Positions 6,283 through 10,975 of a stretch of 10,975 bases of DNA are shown piece by piece. Source of the stretch: Geminicoccaceae bacterium. Its GTDB lineage: Bacteria; Pseudomonadota; Alphaproteobacteria; Geminicoccales; Geminicoccaceae. The stretch is taken from NCBI GenBank assembly GCA_020446285.1, contig JAGREZ010000103.1, positions 1 to 10,975 of the forward strand. The letters are read 5' to 3'. The notes beneath the pieces are model-generated. The model was not told the origin of the DNA. It saw only the letters and a program-made list of their open reading frames with translations, and made no database searches. The position numbers and the translations under genes were made by a program. Position 1 is the first letter of the stretch, and each line of letters begins with the position of its first letter.

Positions 6283-7389
6283 ATGAAACGCATCAAGCTA
6301 GAGCGACGCCATTTCCTTTCGGCCACGGCGGCAGCGTCGGCGACGATTGCCGCACCCTCGATCATCCGCCCGGCACGCGCAGCCGGCGGTGAGGTGAATA
6401 TCTGGACCTACACCAACTTCGTGCCCGATGCCTTCAAGGAGCAGTTCGAGGCCGAGACGGGCATCAAGGTCAACATCCGCCTCGTCGACGATCAGGGCAA
6501 GCAGTTCAGCCTGCTAGCCGCCGAAGCACCGAATCCGACGGTCGACATCATCACGGTCGCCGGCCACCGCTTCCTGCAATTCATCGATTCCGATCTTCTC
6601 GCGCCGCTCGATACGGCCCGGATCACGAACTGGGGGAACATCAATCCGGTCTTCTCGGAAAGCGACTGGGCAACCATCAACGGCGACAAGTGGGGTGCCC
6701 CCATTCTGTCCGGCGCGGAAATCTTCGCCTACAACACCGATATCGTGAGCGAGGAGGAAGCACGGACATGGAGTACGCTCTTCTCGGACAGCCATGCGGG
6801 CCAGACCGCCTACATCATCCAGGACATGATGTCGATCATCATGCTCTATCTCGGTTATGACGGCAACATGGTCGAATATATCGGGAACGAGGAGAAGGCC
6901 GCCAGCATCGTCGCCGAGGCCCGCGACTTCCTCATCGAGAACAAGCCCAAGGTCCGCAAATACTACGATTCCGGTGCTGAAGTTCAGCAGATGTTCGTCA
7001 ATCAGGACATTGTCTGCGGCCATGCCTGGAACGGCCCCATCGCCAAGCTCATCGCCGACGGTTTCCCGGTGGCGATGTCGATCCCCGACGAGGGCAGCTA
7101 CGGCTTCGTGTACACGCTGAACGTCGCCAACAATGCTCCCAATGCCGACAATGCCTACACCTTCCTCAACGCGCTTCTCGCCAGCAGCGAGATCGGCGCG
7201 GAGATGAGCCGGGCATCCGGTTATGTCTCCACCTACAAGGATGCGCAGCAGCATCTGAGCGAGCTGGAGATCCGGTCCGCATCCTTCCCCGACGACCAGC
7301 TCGAGCATCTGCAGTTCTTCCGCGCCGAGGCCAACGAGATGAAATATGGCCTCGTCGACCCTGCGGTCGAGCAGATCAAGGCCGCCTGA
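6283..7389 (+). CDS. Tat-exported PotD-like ABC solute-binding protein
   Basis: This is the periplasmic binding protein (368 residues) of the downstream importer. The N-terminus has a twin-arginine signal (ERRHFLSATAAASA, residues 7-20) and a likely cleavage site after ARA at 31-33, so it is exported folded. The mature part follows the PotD/extracellular polyamine-type pattern: WTYTNFVPDAFKEQFEAETG near the start, a central IIQDMMSIIMLYLGYDGN, then AWNGPIAKLIADG and VPDEG-like IPDEGSYGF, and a C-terminal GYVSTYKDA. By-eye comparison with E. coli PotD keeps the Trp of the WNG motif and one Asp, but appears to lose two acidic ligand residues, so a classical polyamine is not assured. The start is ATG 6283 with GGAG at 6273-6276; upstream in-frame ATGs (6208, 6250) would spoil the signal. 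It is 44 bases after the dehydrogenase gene and followed by a hairpin. Confidence 0.9.
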   Translation: MKRIKLERRHFLSATAAASATIAAPSIIRPARAAGGEVNIWTYTNFVPDAFKEQFEAETGIKVNIRLVDDQGKQFSLLAAEAPNPTVDIITVAGHRFLQFIDSDLLAPLDTARITNWGNINPVFSESDWATINGDKWGAPILSGAEIFAYNTDIVSEEEARTWSTLFSDSHAGQTAYIIQDMMSIIMLYLGYDGNMVEYIGNEEKAASIVAEARDFLIENKPKVRKYYDSGAEVQQMFVNQDIVCGHAWNGPIAKLIADGFPVAMSIPDEGSYGFVYTLNVANNAPNADNAYTFLNALLASSEIGAEMSRASGYVSTYKDAQQHLSELEIRSASFPDDQLEHLQFFRAEANEMKYGLVDPAVEQIKAA

Positions 7390-7406
7390 ACCGGGAAGAC
7401 GCCACC

Positions 7407-7446
7407 CGCGCGGAGGTCGCCCTGCCGAATGGCCGGCCCCCGCGCG
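7407..7446 (+). repeat. GC-rich stem-loop between binding-protein and permease genes
   Basis: The arms CGCGCGG (7407-7413) and CCGCGCG (7440-7446) are perfectly complementary. The helix continues inwards past one mismatch (GG/CC), then through CG/CG, and closes with GCC-GAAT-GGC (7424-7433). The whole forms a single long hairpin beginning 17 bases after the binding-protein stop. There is no T-run, so full termination is unlikely. In ABC importer operons, a structure here commonly stabilises the upstream message and cuts read-through, so that the binding protein outnumbers the permeases. Confidence 0.6.
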
Positions 7447-7474
7447 TCTGCGGCTTCAAGCACACGGATGCACG

Positions 7475-8437
7475 ATGATGGGGGATGCCGCAGTGTCGCG
7501 TGGTGATCGCGTTCCCTTCTGGGGACGAACCGTCAGCCTGCCCTTCTACAAGGGGCTGGTGACGTTCCTTTTCGGGTCGCCGCGCCGGCAGTTCTGGCTG
7601 CTGGCGTCATTCTCGATCATCTGGGTGCTCTTCGCGCATCTCGGGCCGATCCTGCAGATGCTCCATGTGAGCTTTCTCGACGGCTATCCGCCGACGGCCG
7701 GCCGCGAACCGGTGATGACGCTCGCCAACTACGAGCGCTTCTTCTCGGAAAGCATCTTCATCCTGCCCTTTTTCCGCACCCTGGCGTTTGCCAGCCTGCT
7801 CACCGCCGCGACCCTCGTCATCACCTATCCCGTGGCCTATTTCCTCGCCCGGCATGTACGCCGGCAGCGACAGCTCGCTCTCCTGCTTCTTCTACTCATT
7901 CCTTTCTGGGTCGGCGAAATCGTGCGCACCTATGCGATCATGATCCTTCTCGGCAATAACGGGGCGGTCAATCTCCTGCTCAGGTGGCTCGGTCTGGTCG
8001 ATCGGCCGATTCCCTTCATGTATACGGGTTTCTCGCTCAGCATCGGCATCATCTATCTCACCGCTCTCTACATGCTCCTGCCACTCTATTCGGCGCTGGA
8101 GAAACTGCCGGCAAGCTACAGCGAGGCAGCGGCCGATCTCGGTGCCGGAGGCTGGACACGGTTCCGGCGGATCACGCTGCCGCTGACCCGCGAGGGTATC
8201 GCCTCGGGCTGCACCCTCGTTTTCCTCATCTCCTCGGGCTATTACGCCACGCCGGTCCTGCTCGGCGGTCCCGCAACGACCGTGTTCGCCGAAACGGTCG
8301 CCCGTTTCTTCCATGTGGCCGGCGATGAATGGCCGACCGGGGCGGCATTCTCCTGCCTGATGCTGCTGACCGCCCTCGCGATCGCGGGTGCCTTCAACCG
8401 GCTCGTGAGCCCGCGGCGCGTAGGAGCCGGTGGATGA
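7475..8437 (+). CDS. ABC importer permease, PotB-like
   Basis: This inner-membrane subunit (320 residues) has about six membrane segments. The first spans the stretch starting FWLLASFSIIWVLFAHLGPIL; a periplasmic loop (SFLDGYPPTAGREPVMTLANYERFF) follows, then five more segments. The ATPase-contacting EAA loop is EAAADLGAGGWTRFRRITLP, ending in the expected G-x9-x-LP form. The organisation matches the PotB subunit of polyamine/Fe3+-type importers. The start is uncertain: ATG 7475 (or 7478) has little ribosome site, while GTG at 7493 has GGGGGA seven bases upstream and would give 314 residues; both leave the membrane part intact. It ends in an ATGA overlap with the second permease. The gap of 85 bases after the binding-protein gene holds a hairpin. 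Confidence 0.9.
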   Translation: MMGDAAVSRGDRVPFWGRTVSLPFYKGLVTFLFGSPRRQFWLLASFSIIWVLFAHLGPILQMLHVSFLDGYPPTAGREPVMTLANYERFFSESIFILPFFRTLAFASLLTAATLVITYPVAYFLARHVRRQRQLALLLLLLIPFWVGEIVRTYAIMILLGNNGAVNLLLRWLGLVDRPIPFMYTGFSLSIGIIYLTALYMLLPLYSALEKLPASYSEAAADLGAGGWTRFRRITLPLTREGIASGCTLVFLISSGYYATPVLLGGPATTVFAETVARFFHVAGDEWPTGAAFSCLMLLTALAIAGAFNRLVSPRRVGAGG

Positions 8438-9228
8438 AACGCAACAGCCGTGCCTTCCTCGCCTGCGCCTACTGGGCGTTCGTCGTCTATCTCTTCGTGC
8501 CGCTCATGCTCATGGTGATGATGGGCTTCAAGGATTCGAAGTTCATCGGCTTTCCGATCCGTTCATGGACACTCGAATGGTATCTCGGCGTGTTCAGGGA
8601 TACCGAAGTCCTTTCGGTCTTCGGCTACTCGCTCCTGATCGCCATCCTGAGCACGGTGCTGTCACTCGCCATCGGCACATGGATCGCCGCATTCCTCAAC
8701 AGCTATCGAACATTCCCCGGCCGAATGCTCGTCTTCGGCCTGACCCTCCTTCCGGCGGTCGTACCCGGCATCATCTCGGCGATTTCACTTCGCATCTATG
8801 CGCGCGTCCTCGGCATCGAGCCCGGCCTCTGGGCCATCGTCTGGAGCCATGCGGTACACAATGTGCCCTTCGTTGTGCTGGTGGTCATCGCCCGGCTTTC
8901 AACGCTGCCGCCAAGCCAGACCGAAGCGGCACGCGATCTCGGCGCCGATCCGCTCATCGCCTTCATTCGCGTCACCGTTCCCTATCTGCGCCCGGCGCTG
9001 ATCGGCGCCGGCATATTCTGCCTGCTCCTGAGCTTCGACGATTTCGTCCGCTCCTTCTTCCTCGGCGGCTACGATCCGACCCTGCCGGTGCTGATCTTCA
9101 CCAGGCTTCACTCCGGCATGTCGCCGGAAATCAACGCGATCGCCACCGTCGCGCTCGTCCTGACAGCCATTGTCGGTATCTGGGCGGAACGTTCGATGCG
9201 GCGCATGCGCAAGGAACAGAACGCATGA
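8434..9228 (+). CDS. ABC importer permease, PotC-like
   Basis: This is the second membrane subunit of the importer: 264 residues, about six transmembrane segments, a short cytoplasmic N-terminus (MKRNSRAF), and the first helix LACAYWAFVVYLFVPLML. The EAA loop reads EAARDLGADPLIAFIRVTVP, contacting the ATPase. The loop SFDDFVRSFFLGG is characteristic of the PotC branch of the family. The start ATG 8434 overlaps the preceding stop and has TAGGAG seven bases upstream; longer in-frame extensions merely read through the first permease gene. Its own stop overlaps the ATPase start (ATGA), giving coupled, roughly equal production of the three subunits. The substrate is presumably that of the binding protein at 6283. 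Confidence 0.92.
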   Translation: MKRNSRAFLACAYWAFVVYLFVPLMLMVMMGFKDSKFIGFPIRSWTLEWYLGVFRDTEVLSVFGYSLLIAILSTVLSLAIGTWIAAFLNSYRTFPGRMLVFGLTLLPAVVPGIISAISLRIYARVLGIEPGLWAIVWSHAVHNVPFVVLVVIARLSTLPPSQTEAARDLGADPLIAFIRVTVPYLRPALIGAGIFCLLLSFDDFVRSFFLGGYDPTLPVLIFTRLHSGMSPEINAIATVALVLTAIVGIWAERSMRRMRKEQNA

Positions 9229-10307
9229 GCGGACATCTCCTGCAGCTCGACGGGCTACGGAAGACCTTTGGCCGGACGGTGGCCGTCGACCACCTCGACA
9301 TGATGATCGAAGCCGGCGAGTTCGTGACCTTTCTCGGCCCCTCGGGTTGCGGAAAGACAACGACGCTGCGCATGCTCGGCGGTTTCGAGACCCCGGACGA
9401 GGGCCGCATCCTCCTGAACGGCGAGGACGTCACACACCTTCCGCCCGAGCGGCGCAATGTGAACATGGTCTTTCAGGACTATGCGCTCTTTCCCCATCTC
9501 ACCGTCCGCCGGAACATCGCCTTTGGCCTCGAACTGAGGCGCATGGCCGCCGGTGACATCGATGCACGGGTCCGTGAACTCGCCGAATTTCTCGAACTCG
9601 GCAGCCTGCTCGAACGCTTTCCCGACCAGCTCTCGGGCGGCCAGAGGCAACGCGTCGCGCTTGCCCGTGCCCTGGCGCCGGACCCCGCCCTGCTCCTCCT
9701 CGACGAACCGCTCGCCGCACTCGATGCCAAGCTCAGAGGCCAGGTACAGCAGGAACTGAAGTCGATCCAGCGTCGCACCGGCAAGACATTCTTCTTCGTC
9801 ACGCACGACCAGGACGAGGCCATGACCATGTCGGATCGCATCGTCGTGATGAATGCGGGCCGGGTCGAACAGGATGGAACTCCCGAGGAACTCTATGACC
9901 GTCCGGCCAGCCGATTCGTCGCCGGGTTCATCGGCGAGACCAATCTGATCGAGGGCCGCCTGAAATCGGTGGAAGGTGATCGGGCGGTATTCGACTGGGA
10001 TGGACTGACACTCGTCGCACGGCCGGGACACAAGCTCCACACTCCCGGCGAAATGGTGAGCGCTTCCCTTCGTCCCGAACATGTCGAAATTCGGACCACG
10101 GATACCGACACCGACGGCTCTCCCGACGAGAACCGGTTCGAGGGACGTCTCGTCGATCCGGTGTTCAAGGGCAGCCGCACGGTCGCCCGTGTCGAGCTCG
10201 CACCGGACCGGCAGCTGCTCGTCCATATCGACCGGCGCTCCATCCTGCCCGTCGACGGCACCCCTGTCCGCGTAACCTTCTCCAGTCGGCACCTGTCGCT
10301 CATCTGA
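9225..10307 (+). CDS. ABC importer ATP-binding protein, PotA-like
   Basis: This is the cytoplasmic ATPase (360 residues) that drives the importer. Motifs seen are Walker A GPSGCGKT (38-45), Q-loop Gln84 in VFQDYALFP, signature LSGGQ (136-140), Walker B LLLLDEP (156-162), the D-loop ALDAKLR, and the switch His194 in [11 protein letters not shown]-terminal TOBE-like domain (about 260-360) with SLRPEHVEI and a beta-rich tail is the regulatory extension of the PotA/FbpC/UgpC class. The length fits that class. The start ATG 9225 overlaps the permease stop, with AAGGA nine bases upstream. It is the last gene of the cluster; the next gene converges 63 bases away, and no convincing T-run terminator is seen between them. 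All catalytic residues are present. Confidence 0.95.
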   Translation: MSGHLLQLDGLRKTFGRTVAVDHLDMMIEAGEFVTFLGPSGCGKTTTLRMLGGFETPDEGRILLNGEDVTHLPPERRNVNMVFQDYALFPHLTVRRNIAFGLELRRMAAGDIDARVRELAEFLELGSLLERFPDQLSGGQRQRVALARALAPDPALLLLDEPLAALDAKLRGQVQQELKSIQRRTGKTFFFVTHDQDEAMTMSDRIVVMNAGRVEQDGTPEELYDRPASRFVAGFIGETNLIEGRLKSVEGDRAVFDWDGLTLVARPGHKLHTPGEMVSASLRPEHVEIRTTDTDTDGSPDENRFEGRLVDPVFKGSRTVARVELAPDRQLLVHIDRRSILPVDGTPVRVTFSSRHLSLI

Positions 10308-10370
10308 ACGCCGACGCGGAACACCGACGGCGAGCCCCGAGCCCGTTCTCCGGAAGCCCCCGCCCCCGGA

Positions 10371-10975
10371 TCAGTCCGGCGGTACCAGTGTCACCCCGCG
10401 CGGTGCGAGGTCCATCCAGGCATCGCTGCCGGCGGCAAGGGGACGGTCAACATGCGGGTCGATGACAAAGAGATCGCCAAGAGGCGTCTTCAGCTCGTAT
10501 TCCATGTGACTTCCGAGATAGGCAGCCTTGTCGATGGTCACCTGCAGCACGCCTTGCGCCTGTTCCCCATGCAACTGGATGGCGCGGGGACGTATCGCGA
10601 GCATCGCATCTCCAGCCGCCAGTCCGCGCGCTTTCAGATCGAGCCTGAGCCCGGCGACGGATACCATCGCACGATCGCCCTCGACGCCCTCGATCACGGC
10701 AGGAGCAAGATTGGCGTCACCGATGAAATCGGCGACGAAGCGGGAAGCGGGAAGCTCGTAGAGATCGCGCGGCGTGCCAATCTGGGCGATCACCGCCTCG
10801 TTCATGACAATGATGCGGTCCGAGACGGCAAGCGCCTCCTCCTGATCGTGAGTGACGTAGACTGCGGTGATACCGAGCTTCTGCTGCAGTTCCCGCACCT
10901 CCTCGCGAACATGCCGCCTAAGCTTGGCATCGAGATTGGAAAGCGGCTCGTCGAACAGCAGGACCTCAGGCTCCA
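10371..10975 (-). CDS. Partial ABC transporter ATPase, PotA/UgpC-like (5' end outside)
   Basis: This is the C-terminal 200 residues of a second importer ATPase, cut by the right edge of the window. The visible part begins just before Walker B (EVLLFDEP) and continues with the D-loop LSNLDAKLR, the switch-His block YVTHDQEEA and a TOBE-like regulatory domain (RFVADFIGDANL, then IRPRAIQLHGEQ, then a strand-rich tail ending VTLVPPD). The Walker A, Q-loop and signature motifs must lie beyond 10975. An internal GTG at 10898 is not the start, because the coding frame continues through Walker B to the window edge. It runs convergent to the PotA-like gene at 9225 and is clearly a different paralogue, so a second importer of the same class lies just to the right. 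Its substrate cannot be read from this fragment. Confidence 0.93.
   Translation of the reverse strand, partial: EPEVLLFDEPLSNLDAKLRRHVREEVRELQQKLGITAVYVTHDQEEALAVSDRIIVMNEAVIAQIGTPRDLYELPASRFVADFIGDANLAPAVIEGVEGDRAMVSVAGLRLDLKARGLAAGDAMLAIRPRAIQLHGEQAQGVLQVTIDKAAYLGSHMEYELKTPLGDLFVIDPHVDRPLAAGSDAWMDLAPRGVTLVPPD

Noticed and set aside
5159..7389. A staphylopine/pseudopaline-like metallophore system based on the opine-type dehydrogenase
   Set aside because: No nicotianamine-synthase-like gene, metallophore exporter or outer-membrane receptor is present, and the importer is of PotD type.
10366..10379. CCGGA-TCAG-TCCGG inverted repeat between the convergent ATPase genes, as a shared terminator
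   Set aside because: The stem is only five pairs, no T-run follows on either strand, and it overlaps the stop codon of the minus-strand gene.

Overview
The window looks like about 11 kb of an alphaproteobacterial chromosome or large replicon. The main part is GC-rich (about 62% in a sample line). It carries a twin-arginine secreted solute-binding protein, tightly overlapping operons, and hemN behind a perfect FNR-type anaerobic box. The left-hand end is visibly lower in GC (about 45% in one sampled 60-base line) and reads as an acquired toxin-antitoxin module. No RNA gene, insertion sequence, CRISPR array or prophage gene was seen.

Layout: (1) On the minus strand at 4-965 is a VapBC45-type pair: a HTH/DUF433 antitoxin, then a PIN-like toxin that ends early at 83 residues, apparently missing its C-terminal third. 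(2) A divergent spacer of about 200 bases contains TTGAT-CTCG-ATCAA at 1098-1111, a perfect FNR consensus, placed to activate hemN. (3) hemN (1175-2527), the oxygen-independent coproporphyrinogen III dehydrogenase, is followed by a short perfect hairpin. (4) A plus-strand cluster runs from 2612 to 10307 with eight genes. They encode an FMO-like flavoprotein, a cysteine-poor CMD/AhpD-like protein, an AhpD-type CxxC protein, an octopine/nopaline-dehydrogenase-family enzyme, and a complete PotDBCA-type ABC importer (Tat-exported binding protein, two permeases, ATPase). (5) A convergent gene at the right edge is the C-terminal part of a second PotA-like transporter ATPase, cut by the window end.

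Five junctions in the cluster are ATGA stop/start overlaps, so the four enzymes are translationally coupled to one another, and so are the two permeases and the ATPase. The binding protein is separated by 44 bases on one side and by 85 bases with a 40-nt GC-rich hairpin on the other, an arrangement that usually raises binding-protein output relative to the membrane parts.

The most interesting reading is that the importer brings in a small nitrogenous compound, possibly opine-like (N-carboxyalkyl amino acid) or an amine conjugate, and that the four enzymes oxidise and dismantle it. The opine-dehydrogenase-family protein retains a His and an Arg-x4-Asp pair matching the octopine dehydrogenase active site. 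The binding protein resembles PotD but seems to lack acidic residues that PotD uses to hold polyamines. Families are assigned from motifs seen in the sequence; the substrate and the pathway are inference.
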